From assembly GCF_024166365.1 (NCBI RefSeq), contig NC_064821.1:51301093-51365092 (forward strand): a stretch of DNA of 64,000 bases, written 5' to 3'. How positions within the stretch are numbered: the stretch's first letter is position 1; each line of letters starts with the position of its first letter. The stretch comes from Elephas maximus indicus. Taxonomy: Eukaryota; Chordata; Mammalia; Proboscidea; Elephantidae. A program made the position numbers and the translations under genes. This document shows, piece after piece, positions 1-11,577 of this stretch. Under the pieces are notes generated by a model. It had not been told where the DNA came from. It made no database searches and saw only the letters and a list, made by a program, of their open reading frames with translations.

Positions 1-284
1 ACGTTTATGAGAGAGGAACAACTCAGAGAAGGAGGGTGGGAATGGCTGCACAGCTTGGAGAATGTAATCGATGGCACTGAATTATACGTGTAGAAACTGT
101 TGAATTGGTGTGGTCTGCAGTGTATATTCTCAACAATAACAACAAAATAAATAAAATTTAGAAGGGAAAAAAAAAAACAAAACACCGGCAGCTATGAAAA
201 AAAAAAACAGCACCTGCTTGCAGTGTGTGTAGATGAAGCCATGTGATATGAAGCATCACTGTAATTGAGTAATAATGACAGCTT

Positions 285-455
285 TTGGAGGAACCACTGA
301 ACTGTTTTCTACAGCAGCTGTACCATTTTACATTCTCACCAACCATGGATGAGGGATCCAGTTTCTCCATAACCTCTCCAATACCTATTTTCCATTTTTT
401 TGATCACTGCCGTTATAATAAGGGTGAGATGGTATCTCATTGTAGTTTTGATTTG
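285..455 (-). mobile_element. L1 3'-region fragment
   Basis: Read on the minus strand this resembles the end of L1 ORF2, with the segment that pairs with 'ATGAGAT...CCATCTCA'. It is interrupted to the right by two SINEs. A short L1-like stretch may resume near 860. It is old and non-coding. Confidence 0.5.
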
Positions 456-640
456 CGTCTCTCTGGTGGCACAGTGGTTAAGAGCTATGGCTGCTAACCA
501 AAAGGTCTGCAGTTCGAATCCTTCAGCCGCTCCTTGAAATCCTATGGGGCAGATCTTCTGTATCCTATAGGGTCGCTATTAGAATCAACTCGATGGCAAT
601 GGGTTTGGTGTTTCGTCTTTTTGTTGTTGTTTTGTTTTGG
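456..640 (+). mobile_element. AfroSINE (short 'type A' form)
   Basis: The tRNA-like head (CTGGTGGCACAGTGGTTAAG) is followed by a B-box-like GTTCGAATCC, an RTE-like body and tail ending in a G/T-rich run. Target duplication is not clear. It sits inside the L1 fragment. Confidence 0.85.
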
Positions 641-647
641 CTAATGA

Positions 648-851
648 AAGAGCCCTGGTGGCACAAGTGTTAAGCACTCAGTTACTAACAAGAAGGTTGG
701 CTGTTTGAGCCCACCAGCAGCTCCTCAGCAAAAAAGACCTGAGGATCTTCTCCCATTAAGATTATAGCTGAGGAAACCCTATGGGGCATTACTATTCTGT
801 CATATAAAGTTGCTATAAATTGGAATCAGCTTGATGGCACACAATAGCAAC
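648..851 (+). mobile_element. AfroSINE (type A)
   Basis: A complete head-to-tail copy directly after the previous SINE. It is flanked by the perfect 9 bp target duplication GGCTAATGA (639-647 and 852-860). Confidence 0.9.
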
Positions 852-950
852 GGCTAATGACATTGAACAGTCAGATTCTTTTTATTCATTCAATCTTTTT
901 TTTTTGAGTGACTCCTAAGTGATGACAGTATTTATTATTTGTTGAGCCCT

Positions 951-1480
951 GTATGAGTTTCTTACTGCTGCTGTAACAAACGACCACACGTTTAGTGACT
1001 TGAAACAACACAAATTTATTACCTTTCACTTCTGGAAGTTAGACGTCCAAAATGGGTCTTGCAAGGCTAAAATCAAGGTGTCAGCAGGGTTGTGTTCCTC
1101 CTAGAGGCTCTAGGGAAGAATCTGTTTCCTAGCCCTTTTCAGCTTCTAGAGGCTGCCTACATTGCTTGGCTCATGGCCTCTTCCATTCAAAGCCAGCAAA
1201 GGCTGGTCAAGTCTTTCTCACGATGCATCACTTTGACGCTAACTCTTTTGCCTCCCTTTTCCACGTATAAGGACACTTGTGATTACTTTATGTCCACCAG
1301 ATAACCCAGGATCATCTTCCCCATCTAAAGGTCAACTGATCAGTAACCTTTATTCCATCTGCAACCTTAAGTCTCCCTTGCCATGGAATGTAACATATTC
1401 ACAGGCTCTAGAGCTTAGAAAGCAGTCTTCTTTGGCAGGCATTACCCCACCGACCACAGGCACATATCCATGGGCAATTC
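951..1480 (-). mobile_element. MaLR/MLT1-like LTR, old
   Basis: On the plus strand it reads like the reverse complement of an MLT-type LTR: a 'TTACTGCTGCTGTAACAAA' end, an AAATTTATT block (reverse of the polyadenylation region), then the 'AAAATCAAGGTGTCAGCAGG' block. The exact subfamily cannot be fixed by eye. Confidence 0.45.
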
Positions 1481-1547
1481 ATTAGGCTGAGCATTTTACC
1501 TGCCATGCTTCACTGCATGCTTTCGACAACTCAGTAAAGTCAATCTA

Positions 1548-1660
1548 GAGTATCCCATTATACAGATGAGAAAACCAAGCCTCAGAGAGGTTGAGACTTG
1601 CTAAGTCACACAGCTAGTTGGAGACGGAGCCGGGATTCAGACCAAGTCCAGCTGAGCCCG
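1548..1660 (-). mobile_element. MIR fragment
   Basis: Antisense MIR signature: CCCATTATACAGATGAGAAA, then a GTCACACAGCTAGT block. Confidence 0.6.
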
Positions 1661-2980
1661 GCGGCCAAGCTCCCCTCTGCTCTGCTGTGCTGGGGATCCA
1701 ATGCTCATGCATCCAGGGAGGGGCCACCTGGAATCCTTGCTCTGCGAGGCAAAACCCTACAAGAAATCTGCCCCCCTGCCCTGGCCATGGAGCAAGGTGA
1801 AGGAGCCAAAAAAAAAAAAAAAAAAAAAACGGAAGGACTTGGACAGCCCCCCAGACGTTCTGCTCTAAATAATTGAGCATCCTGCCTACCTCCCTCTCCC
1901 CAGCCCACTTTCCCTTGTACGATTTATTTGCTCATAAAATTGAAAGCCTTCTTCTCTGGCACCATTTTCTGTTCAGCTTAGACAAATATTTAGCAGCCAG
2001 ACCTGACCTTAATTTCCTTAAATATCAGGGGCCGTGGAAGATAAGAGAGCCTGCCCAGTGGGTGAGGACATCTTCCTAGGAGTGGGAAAAATGGCCGGGA
2101 TGCTGCTTCCCTATTCCCTGATCTCCCCGGGACCAGCCCAGTACCCCCCAATTGTCAGGTCTCCCCTTTGCTACAAGAAGAGGTAGGAGGCAGAGAGCAG
2201 GGTTCCAGTGAGTCTGGGTGCCAGACGGAGCTGGCATTCTGGGCCAGGTCCTTGGTGCCAATGTGATGGGCAGAGCAGTTACAGAGCCCTCTTGGGGTTC
2301 CCTCCTCTATAGGATGTGGGGTCTACTGGCCATGGGGAAAGGAGTAGTCTGATGGGGGACCTGGGAGGTCCCTGTGCTGGGACTGCTGGGGCTGGTGACC
2401 TTGTTCTGTCTCCTGCACATTCATTCACTGACTCATTTCATTCACTGATTCACTCAGAAAGGTACCTGTGCTGGGCCTGGGATCAGAAACAAGTCTGGTG
2501 CTGCATTGCAGAAGGAGCTCGGGACCTGGAGTTGGTCCAATGAAAAGCAGCGCATGGAGTCTTGGGCCCAGGATGGGGTAGGGAAAAAGGTCAGGGTGGT
2601 CCCCACGGAAGACAAGATGGCTAAGGTGGGTCCTGAGGAATGAGTTAAACAGGCTCCCTGCAAATGGCCAGGGTGTCCAAAGACGGGATGTCAGGACACA
2701 AGATGAGGGCAGGCATTGCTGGCAGGGCCTGTGGTGAAGCTGGGAAGATAAATGGTTGGTGCCACTGGGAGGCAGGTCTCCTTGTGTCCTATTCACAGAT
2801 CCTGCCTTGAAGCCAAATCTCAAGTCCTTGTCTCTCCTGCCCCCCAACCCCTGCCCCAAGCCTGTCCTCCCTATTTGTGTAAGTGGGGCCACCAGCATCC
2901 TCCCAGCCACCCAAGTGGAAACCACCATCTTTGCAGACTAATAAAAACACCAGCTACCATTTATAGGGCGCTTACGAACC
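1661..2980. other. Unique intergenic sequence with poly-A tract
   Basis: No gene or clear repeat is recognised. A run of 22 A residues lies at 1808-1829 with no recognisable SINE body next to it. The open frames here are short and show no coding character. Confidence 0.5.
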
Positions 2981-2983
2981 AAG

Positions 2984-3190
2984 GAGCCCTGGTGGTGCAA
3001 ATGGTTAAGCGCTAGGCTGCTAAACAAAAGGTTGGTGGTTCAAGCCCACCCAGTGGCTCTGCAGGATAAAGACCTAATGATCTGCTTCTGTAGAGAGTTC
3101 AGCCTAGAAAACTCTACGGGGCAGCTCTACTCTGTCACTTGGGGCTGCTATGAGTCAGAATAGATTTGATGGTCCCCAACAACAACAACG
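2984..3190 (+). mobile_element. AfroSINE (intermediate form)
   Basis: Head AGCCCTGGTGGTGCAAATGG, B-box-like GTTCAAGCCC, and a 3' tail ending in a short CAACAACAACAA run shared with RTE LINEs. Confidence 0.85.
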
Positions 3191-3224
3191 TATTCTGAAC
3201 CAGAGGCTGTGCAAAACACGTCAT

Positions 3225-3372
3225 GAATATCGTCTCCTTTAATCCCCACAGCCGCCTTGGGAAGAAGGCATACACACTGGCCCCATTTTACAGAAACGAA
3301 GGTATAGAGAGGCGAAGTACCTTCTCTGAGGTCGCCCAGCCGGTGCTGTGGTCAGGCTGAGCGTTTGATAAG
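3225..3372 (-). mobile_element. MIR fragment
   Basis: Antisense MIR with the CCCCATTTTACAGAAACGAA block and a degenerate GGTCGCCCAGC block. Confidence 0.6.
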
Positions 3373-3624
3373 ATGACCAGGATGGAGAGGAGGAGGCTCC
3401 AGGCTGAGGGCACAGCCTATGCAAAGGGCCAGAGGTGGGAGAGAGCAACTGGCAGCTTGGTGCAGCCGACAATCAGGGATATGGGGAGGGGAGGGGGCAT
3501 GGGTGGAAGCAGCGTTATTGTTGGCTCTCAGGTGTTACAGAGGGAAGAGGTGACATTTCCAAAATGCCTCTTAGCTTCCAAACCACCGTCAAGTCTGTCA
3601 CCTTCTTGGGTCTACCCAGTGGCT

Positions 3625-3715
3625 GTTGCTATCCCCATTTGCAGTAAGCGGCTCAGAGAGGTGCCCAAAGGTGCACAGCTAGAAAGTGGCAGAGCTAGGC
3701 CCCACTCTGTCATTG
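3625..3715 (-). mobile_element. MIR fragment
   Basis: Short antisense MIR piece: CCCCATTTGCAGTAAGCGGC, then GTGCACAGCTAGAAAGTGGC. Confidence 0.5.
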
Positions 3716-4000
3716 TGCCCACCCCCAGGGCCTTTAGGGGATGGCCAAGACCACCAGGGCCCCTCTGGAGAACTGGGAACTGGAGCCAAAGAGGAGATTT
3801 TTAATGGGGAAGAGGAGACAGAAGAGGCAGTACGGGTCAGAGCCTCTGGTCTCACATTTTGCTGTATCTCACCCCAGGGTGCAGAGACTGGAACTTGCCA
3901 CACCCAGCCCTTAACGCCTTGTGACCTTAGGTTTGCCATTCCCTTCTCTGGGCCTCAGTCTCCCTGTCTGTAAAATAGCAAACCCCTACTCACCCTTTAA

Positions 4001-4202
4001 GAAGCCCTGGAGGCACAGTGGTTAAGAGCTCAGGTGCTAACTGAAAGGCCAGTGGTTCAAACCCACCAGGCCCTCTGTGGGAGAAAGATGTGACAGTCTG
4101 CTTGTGTAAAGATGACAGCCTAGGAAACACTATGGTGTAGTTCTACTCTGTCCTATTGGGTTGCTGTGAATCGGAATCGACTGGACAGCAATGTTTTTTT
4201 TT
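4001..4202 (+). mobile_element. AfroSINE (type A)
   Basis: Full-length copy ending in a T-run. It is flanked by an imperfect 13 bp duplication (ACTCACCCTTTAA at 3988-4000 and ACTCATCCTTTAG at 4203-4215). Confidence 0.9.
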
Positions 4203-4215
4203 ACTCATCCTTTAG

Positions 4216-5234
4216 ATCTCTGCTCCTATGTCGCCTCCAACCTCTCCTGTGTTGCCTCCTCCGGGAAGACCCCCAGCCTCTCCTGTGTCACCTCTTCCAG
4301 AAAGCCTTCCCAGTTTCTCCATCTGCATCACATGTCCCTACTGAATGCTCTCAGAGCTCCAAATACCCATACCCCAGCCCACCAGATCACTGCCGTGATG
4401 TTCCACCTACGGGGAGACTCAGGAATACCTTCCTCCCTCATGTAGCCTGTAAGCTGCATCAGGGCAGGAACCACATATATTTTTTGCTCCCCATTGTCTC
4501 CCACTGGCACTTAGGAGGTGCACATCCATTATTTCTGAATGAATGAATGGTTTGCCATAGGCATTGAGCCAAAGCCTGAGTCAGCCTGACCCCCATTTGG
4601 AGCCTTTTCCTAGTGAAAACGGCCACCACTAGTGGTGACGGTGGCCAGGGTGAGGGCAAGGGTCTGGATGCTATTTCCTGACAGCTCAGTTGGGGCCAGG
4701 ATAAGGGGTAGGTGAGGGGCAGGGAGGTCTGCATGGGACCCTGGTGCCCTCAATACCCTTCATCTGCTTTTCCCCTTAGTCCAGAAGGGAATCACCTGGA
4801 ATGTCACAGGCCAGCTAGGGGCATGCGGCGTTTGGCCTCTCTCCACAAAGGCATCCTCCCTGCACTTGTTACCTACCATGGAAAGTGGAGAATGAGAAAG
4901 GCTGTTGAAACAGCACCAGGAAGAAAGCAGTGATGGCAACAGAGGTTATTTCAAGACTACCTCCACAGTCATGGCTGGGGCTTCTAGAAGGCAGTGGGCA
5001 CTCAGTGCTGGATACCTCCTCCCAGGGCAGCTCAACCTAACACAGCATTCTCAGGGACCCATGTCCTGGGATAGGGAGGATGGCTGGGGAGCCAGAAGGA
5101 GCAGGTGACCCATTTGGAAGCCTCATTGGAGACTGGGGAAGGACTTCCAGGCCACTGGCCTCCTCACCCAGCCTTGCCTGCCCACTGCCCAGTGGTCCAC
5201 AGAGGGGGACTCCCAGGGGTCTTTCCTAATCCCA
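4216..5234. other. Intergenic sequence, nothing recognised
   Basis: No exon structure, RNA gene or clear repeat could be supported in this stretch. Confidence 0.4.
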
Positions 5235-5400
5235 ATGACTACCATGTATAGTGAACCTACTGTGTGCCAGGCACAGTCCACTTCACATGTCTCAGCACTA
5301 ATAGGTCTTTTCATTCCTGTGCTACAGACAAGGATGCTGGCTCAGGGCACACAGCTCCTATGTGACTGAGTCAAGATTCAAACTCAGGTCTGCAGTCAGC
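5235..5400 (-). mobile_element. MIR fragment
   Basis: Antisense MIR: CTACTGTGTGCCAGGCAC, later GGCACACAGCTCCTATGTGA and a TTCAAACTCAGGTC end. Confidence 0.6.
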
Positions 5401-5764
5401 CCTGCTTTCCCCTGTGGCTTGTGGAAGGCAGTGCACATCTTTGAGCCTCTGTCTCCTCGCCTGTGAAATGCTCTACTTAAGAGGTTGTTGTGGGAATGAG
5501 ATTAGGAAGTAGATATAGGAGCACCAGTGGACTATAAAGCCAAGGTCAGGGCCGGGGCCAAGTGTGCATACCATACCACATTCCCAGCTGGATCTAGGAG
5601 ACCCTCTCTGCTCCCCTTCCTGCCAAGGGTGAGAGGAGGATGCTCCCTGTTACTGATCACCCTACAGCATACCAGGCCTCCAGCCAGCTCTCCTCCCTCC
5701 CCAGGCTTTGGTCATCTCTTTCTCCCAACTGGGGGTGGCTTCTCCACCTTGGACATTGTAACAG

Positions 5765-6190
5765 GAGCACCAACTCTGGAGTCTGACAGGTCTGGACCTG
5801 GATTTGGGAGACCCTGGTTGGTGCAAACGGTTCGTGGTCAACAAACGGTGGTGTTTGAACTCATCAAGACGTACCTGGGAAGAAAGGCCTGTCAATCTGC
5901 TTCCGAAAGGTCACAGCCTTGAAAACTCGATTAATCAGTTCTACTCTGCACACATGGGGTCACCCTGAGTCAGAATCAACTCAAAGGCAACTGGTTTGGT
6001 TTTTCTTTTTTTGTGCTTTAGTTACATGTCTCTGAGCTTTGACTTTCTCATCTATAAAATGGGCCAGTAACACTACCTACCTCCTGTTTCTGAAGAGCCA
6101 GTCAGAGGGTTCATAAGTAGTTCCAAGCTGAGTGCTGGGCATCTACTAGGCTGTCAGTCAACATTAGCTGTTACTAGGATGCAGTGAAAC
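5765..6190 (+). mobile_element. MIR split by a SINE
   Basis: The MIR start (CTCTGGAGTCTGACAGG) lies left of the SINE at about 5808-6018. The core (CTTTGACTTTCTCATCTATA, AAATGGGCCAG) resumes to its right. Confidence 0.55.
5808..6018 (+). mobile_element. AfroSINE (long 'type B' form)
   Basis: Degenerate head CCTGGTTGGTGCAAACGG. The body GAAAGGCCTGTCAATCTGCT is diagnostic of the longer SINE form. It has the ACACATGGGGTCACC tail and a T-rich end. Confidence 0.8.
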
Positions 6191-6950
6191 TCCCAGCTAG
6201 GGGCAGGGTACACAGTAGTGCTCAATAAGTGCCATGCCCTTTCGTCTCCTGGGTGTTCCCCCCTGCCCCTACCTTCTCATCCTCTCTTGCCCTCCCATGT
6301 TCCTGCTCCTCAGGCCTATGCTACCTGGCGCGCCACACCGAGGCCCACAATTCCTCATTACCAGGCAGAATGTAACGCAATTTCACCCATGGACAGTACT
6401 GAAAGCCAGGCTTTTGGAGGTGTAATGGATGGGCCGGAAGACACTATCGGTGCCTCCCACCTCCTCCCCGGCCTGGCAAATCTCTGAAACGCCCAAGAAG
6501 CTGGCACGCAGCATGCTTCACAGCTGAGGGACGCAGATAAACCTCCACAGAGCACTGGGCTGCTCAGCCTGGAGCAAATATCAGGAAATTAATGAGTCGT
6601 TCCATGGGCAGCACCTCCGGCTGATCTCCCACCCCCACCAGCCCACCCCCTTACTGGACTTTGTTCCCTTCTTCCTTTTCTTTCCTGTTCTCGTAAACGT
6701 GATTCATGCCAGCCCAGCCAGGCCCTGTCACCCAGCCCAAAGCCCTTATAGAGCTCAGCAGTGAGCCTGGCAGTGGCCGCTGTAAGGTCCTGGCCCATGG
6801 GCACAGCAGCCAGGGCTCAGCAGGAAGTGGCATGGTGGGGGGAAGGTTGAAGTGGAGGGGGATACTAGGCAGGTAGCAGAGTGCTGGGTCACCAGGAGGT
6901 GCCGCTGAGAGCCAGGTATGTACTCCTGGATGAAACCTCATTACCTTCAG
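6181..6950. other. Unique intergenic sequence
   Basis: No gene is recognised. The stretch around 6570-6600 is A/T-rich with an AATTAATGAG motif and does not look like any repeat here. It could be a conserved non-coding element, but that is untested. Confidence 0.35.
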
Positions 6951-6951
6951 A

Positions 6952-7156
6952 ACAAGGAGCCCTGGTAGTACAGTGGTTAAGTGCTTGGCTGCTAATCAAA
7001 TGGTTGGCCATCTGAATCCACTAGCCACTCCACAGGAGAAAGATGTGGCAGTCAGCTTCTGTAAAGATTTATAGCCTCGGAAACCCTATGGGGCAGTTCT
7101 ACTCTGTCCTACAGGGTCATTATGAGTCAGAACTGACTCGATGGCAGTGGAGTGGG
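6952..7156 (+). mobile_element. AfroSINE (type A)
   Basis: Full-length copy with the perfect 9 bp duplication ACCTTCAGA at 6943-6951 and 7157-7165. Confidence 0.9.
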
Positions 7157-7169
7157 ACCTTCAGAGCCA

Positions 7170-7497
7170 TGTTAGTTGTTATTAGGTACTGTTGAGTTGG
7201 TTCTGACTCACAGCAAACCTATATACAAGAGAATGAAACACTGCCTGGTCCTGGGCCAGCCTCACTATTGTTACTATGCTTGAGCCCCTTGTTGCAGCTA
7301 CTGTGTCAATCCATCTCATGAGGGGTCTTCCTCTTTTTCGCCGACCCTCTACTTAACCAAGCATGATCTCCTTCTCCAGGGGCTGATCCTTCCTGATAAC
7401 GTGTCCAAAATATGGGAGACAAGGTCTTGCCAACCTTGCTTCTAAGAAGCATTCTGGCTGTGCTTCTTCCAAGACAGATTTGTTCGTTCTTTTGCAG
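7170..7497 (-). mobile_element. RTE LINE 3' fragment
   Basis: Reads on the minus strand as the end of the RTE open frame plus its short 3' end. Plus-strand landmarks are GTGTCAATCCATCTCATGAG and CAAGCATGATCTCCTTCTCC. It is 5'-truncated and broken. Confidence 0.85.
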
Positions 7498-7582
7498 TTC
7501 AAATGTGTGGAGCAGTTCTACTCAGCACACATGGGGTCACCATGACTTGGAATTCACTTGACAGTAACTAACAACAACATGT
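7498..7582 (+). mobile_element. SINE/RTE 3' tail
   Basis: Only the tail is present (CAGCACACATGGGGTCACC to ACTAACAACAACA), joined head-on to the minus-strand RTE fragment. Confidence 0.6.
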
Positions 7583-7601
7583 ATTTATATAGATACAAAA
7601 A

Positions 7602-7766
7602 ATTAACCAAACCTGTTGCCATCAAGTCAATTCTGACTCATAGCGGCCCTATAGGACAGAGTAGAACTGCCCCATAGAGTTTCCACTGAGCACCTAGCAG
7701 ATTTGAGCTGCTGACCTTTTGGTTAGCAGCTGTGGCTCTTAACCACTACACCACCAGGGTTTCCTT
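7602..7766 (-). mobile_element. AfroSINE (type A)
   Basis: Complete antisense copy: GTTGCCATCAAGTCAATTCT through CCACCAGGGTTTCC, abutting an AT microsatellite on its right. Confidence 0.9.
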
Positions 7767-7805
7767 TCTGTATATATATATATAATATATATTATATGTA
7801 TATAT
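7767..7805. repeat. (TA)n microsatellite
   Basis: Alternating T/A tract between two antisense SINEs. Confidence 0.85.
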
Positions 7806-7959
7806 AAAACTGTTGCCATCAAGTTGATTCCGACTCATAGTGACCCTATAGAACAGAGTAGAACTGCTCCATACGGTTTCCAAGGAGCAGTAGTGGATTT
7901 GAACTGCTGACCTTTCGGTTAGCAAGCTAGCTCTTAACCGCTGTACCACCAGGGCTCCA
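7806..7959 (-). mobile_element. AfroSINE (type A)
   Basis: Second antisense copy, from CTGTTGCCATCAAGTTGATT to CCACCAGGGCTCC, between two AT-rich simple repeats. Confidence 0.9.
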
Positions 7960-8042
7960 GATAGATATATACACATATAGAGATATATGTATATATCTAG
8001 ATATATATATTTCCATATATATCTATACCTATCTATCTATAA
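7960..8042. repeat. AT-rich (ATATAG/ATCT)n simple repeat
   Basis: Imperfect ATATAT, TAGATA and CTATCTAT units. Confidence 0.8.
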
Positions 8043-8360
8043 AGAGATTTATTTAAAGGAATGGCTTATGTGATTGTGGGGCTGGTAGGTCCAATCTGTA
8101 GGGCAAGTCAGCAAGCTGAAAACTCCAGCAGGATTTCTACGTTATAGTCTTGAGGCAGAATTTTTTCTCTGGGAAACCTCAATTTTTGCTCTTAAGGACT
8201 TCAACCGATTTCACGAGGCCCACTCACAGTATGGAGGGTCATCTCCTTTACTTAGAGTCAACTGGTTGCAAATGTTAACCACATCTACAAAAGACTTCCA
8301 CAGCAAAGCTAGACTTGTGTTCAACCAAACAACGAAGCCCCACAGCCCAGCTAGTGGACA
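8043..8360 (-). mobile_element. Old interspersed repeat, probably LTR-like
   Basis: An AAGAGATTTATTTAAAGGAA start after an AT repeat, then GAGGCCCACTCACAGTATGG and ATGTTAACCACATCTACAAA. This resembles a common mammalian repeat whose family I cannot name with certainty. Confidence 0.3.
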
Positions 8361-9189
8361 CATGCAATGAGCCATCCTGCTTTCTCTGTCACACCGGAGC
8401 AGCCACTCAGTGAAGCACAGAGCAAGGGGGTGGAAGTGCTGCAACTCACCATGGGGAGGAGACAAGTGTGGCTTTGGGCTTACCCCACCCAGTGTTTCAA
8501 CCGAGTGTTCCCACAGGGCAGCTGCGTAACCATGGCCTGGGCACTCAAGCTCTCTGGGCCTGGCTTCCTCATGGGTACAGTGAGGAAGACAACGCCTGCC
8601 TGGGAGGCAAGCTGTGATGAATCAGTCCAGAGCAGCCTGGAAAGCCCCCAGGCAGTGATGATGGTCATCCTGCCTTCCCCTCCCCGTCTCCTCCTCCCAC
8701 GGTGCTCAACACCGTCCTGTCATTTCCTTTGCATTTAGCTCACTTACTTAAATTTTAACAATTTTTTTTAAAGAAATGAAACAAAACACAACTAAACAGC
8801 CATTTAGAATCATGACTTCATAATCCAGGAATTCTCCTTCCAACGCAATCTGTTCAGCAATTATTTCGCAAAGTGCAAGGGAGAGCATCATGGGTAAGTG
8901 CGGTAGGCAAATGCCCGGGGGGAGGGCAAAAGCCCACCTTCTCCAGATTGGTCTCTTCTCCCCAGAAATGTCAGCATGTGTCCCAGTTTGGGAATATAAC
9001 ATCCTGGGGCTTTGTGAGCTCTGGGGAGGGGTCTCAGCGTGTCAAGGCAGGCCCTAGTGAGAAGCCAGGTGAAGGGCAGCTGAGTCGGGGGAAAAAAAAA
9101 AGGCATTAGATTACTGCAATTAAAATGGCCACTGACTTTCCTCTGGGGATAGCCATGTCCAGGGCCCCAGGAATTTGGCTGGGTCCTTT

Positions 9190-9365
9190 GCCCAGTGGCC
9201 TTGGAGACAGCCAGGCTTAGGTTCAATCTCTGGTTCTGTCAGTTGCTGGCTGTGTAGCCTCGGGCAAGTTCTTTAGCCTCTCAGGCCTCAGTTTCCTCAC
9301 CTGTAAATGGGCAAGAATAGTACCTACCTAGTAGCTTGGAGATGAGGATTAGAAAAGAAGGCATG
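9190..9365 (+). mobile_element. MIR
   Basis: Sense MIR with a GGTTCAATCTCTGGTTCTG block, a 'CTCGGGCAAGTTCTTTAGCC' core, and CTCAGTTTCCTCACCTGTAA. Confidence 0.75.
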
Positions 9366-9649
9366 GGCAGCCCTCAGCACCATGGGAAGGGCTAGCCCCA
9401 GGGAAGCTCAGTAATCCCAGGGCCGCCTGAGTACGCTGCCAAGGGAAATCAGAGAAAAGAGCCAAGAGTTCTGCCCAGTGATCAGCGAAGGCTTCCTGTA
9501 GGGGACGGCATTTGAGCTGGGTGTTGGATGAGAAGGAACTGGATTCCTGAAGGGGAGGGAGGCACAGGCGTGAAAGCCCATTTGCTGAGGCTGCCTTGAA
9601 GGACTGTTGCAGGGTTTAAATGTGTGTGAGGCTCCTCATACAGGAATTA

Positions 9650-10160
9650 GTACGTGGTAGGTGCTCAATACACATCCCCTCTCACAGGGCTCAGCACGTA
9701 GTAGGTTCTCAATGCACAGCCCCCTCTCTCAGCACCTAGTAGGTGCTCAGTACATGTTTCCCTCACTCAGGGCCCAGTGCTTAGTGGGTATGCAATACAC
9801 ATTCCCCCATCATAGAGTTTAGCATATAGTAGGCATTCAGTATATTTTTCCCTCATTCAGGGCCTAGTGTTTAGTGGGTATGCAATACACATTCTCCTAT
9901 CATAGGGTTCAGCACATAGTAAGTGCTCAATAAATGTTTCCCTCACTCAGGACCCAGTGCTAGTGGGTATGAATACACATCCCCCTATCACAGAGCTCAG
10001 CACATAGTAGGTACTCAATATACATTCTCCTCTCTTAGGACCCAGTGCTTACTGAATATGCAATACATATTCCATACCACAGGGCTCAGCACATAGTAGG
10101 TGCTCAATACAGATTCCTCCCACACCAGCCTTGGCACATGGTAGGCACTCAGTGCTACAA
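9650..10160. repeat. MIR-core-derived minisatellite, ~45 bp units in ~90 bp dimers
   Basis: About twelve copies of a 'TAGTAGGTGCTCAATACACA'-like unit lie about 45 bp apart (near 9656, 9700, 9738, 9783, 9827, 9872, 9917, 9961, 10004, 10050, 10094 and 10138). Two variants, AGTAGGTGCTCA and AGTGGGTATGCA, alternate from about 9738. The higher-order period is therefore about 89-90 bp. The unit matches the 3' core of MIR. Confidence 0.8.
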
Positions 10161-11574
10161 GACATGGCATGTAGTTATATTCAATATTTGCTAGGGTCTT
10201 CCCGTGTCTCAGTCCTCTTTAAGAACAGGGACTGTATCTTCTACCCCTTATGACCACTGCCTCTGTCCTGTGGCTGACCTCACAGCAGATACCCAGGGAA
10301 TGTGGGAAGAATGGACCTTGCCCCATCTGCCTCCCAGCCAGGCTTAGCAGAGTCATCAGGGACATACAGGCGAACTGAGACAGGGTAGCTTCTCTATGTC
10401 CTTGGAACTCGATGTGTGAGTGCAATTACAGTCCTGTGCCTAGTTCCCCAGCTCTCCAGGGTCAACAATCTGACTGCAGTCACTGCCTCGCTAACCTGCT
10501 CATTAGCTCCTTGCTGGAGACTACAGGGATGCTGCTGCGTCCCTTCCTCCTGCTTTCCTGGGAAGGAGCCAGGCGGGACAGCTGGGCAGGGCTCCCTGCA
10601 GCTCCCAGGCACTGCGCCCTCAGCCCCCACGCCAGAGCCAGCGCTGGACTCTGAGTGACGGAGGGTTGGCCAATGGGCCAACATGCCGTTAGAGTGAGGG
10701 AGAGGAGGTGCCACAATCCAGAGGGCACTGGAGCCCAGCCCATTATGGTAGCCCACAGGGACACCTTGCCCCAAGCACTGTGGTAATCTAGGTGCTCCAT
10801 TCAATCACCTTTGTCCTGATCATCTCTCCTGCCATGCCCAGGGCTCAGTGCTAGGGATTTTCATAGTCTCTGACCTCTAGAAGCCGCAGTCTATTGGGGC
10901 AGAGAGAGCAGAATGGGGACAGGCAATGCAGGTAGGAAATGCCCCATCCTCAAGGAAGCTCTGTCATCCCAACCTGGAGGCATCAGAGGGGCTTCACTGA
11001 GAAGATGGTGTTGGTGTTGGCCCTTGACAGCTGCATATATTACTCCAGAGGAGGAGGGACAGCCCATCAGGTAGTGGAAAAGGGGTGTGCAAAGGTGTGG
11101 AGGTGTGAAAGGCATGAAGGTGGGGATGAGTCGCCTGTCTCCCGGCATGTCTTCCCCAGCCCATGTGGATAAGCCAGCTTCTCTATCTCTTAGAGACCCT
11201 GAGGACGAGCAGAGAAAAGGCACTGGGTTCCAAGATCCAAGTCCTGCATCTGCCAGTAACATAGAGCAGGAGGGCTTCTCAGAGGTCCTCTAATGCCTCG
11301 GATGGCAAGAAGAGTTTGATTTCAGCCTTAACCCCATCTGCATGGGAAGGTTACACTCTCTGGGGATATGCTGAGAAAAGCTCTCAGGTCAATCCAGGAC
11401 TCAGCAGGAACCAGTGCTATGATGGATTAGTGATGCCTGCCATGGGCACAATGTGAGTAGATGGCGGCCGTGATCAGGTCCAGCCCCTTCCTTTTACGGA
11501 TGTGGGAACTGAAGTCCAAAGACACACAGGGCTAGGGAGCAGTGCTGTTTTCCTCTCCCAACCCACTGCTCTTC
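10161..11574. other. Intergenic sequence, possible L2 remnant
   Basis: No gene is recognised. Around 10840-10910 (CAGGGCTCAGTGCTAGGGAT followed by CTCTAGAAGCCGCAGTCTA) there is weak resemblance to L2/MIR-type sequence. Confidence 0.3.
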
Positions 11575-11577
11575 CCA

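Noticed and set aside
2425..2928. 167-codon minus-strand open frame
   Set aside because: No start context, domain or neighbouring exon. Length is within chance expectation for a 64 kb window.
9650..10160. Possible CRISPR-like array of regular repeats
   Set aside because: Repeats are degenerate with no unique spacers, the unit matches the MIR core, and the genome is mammalian.
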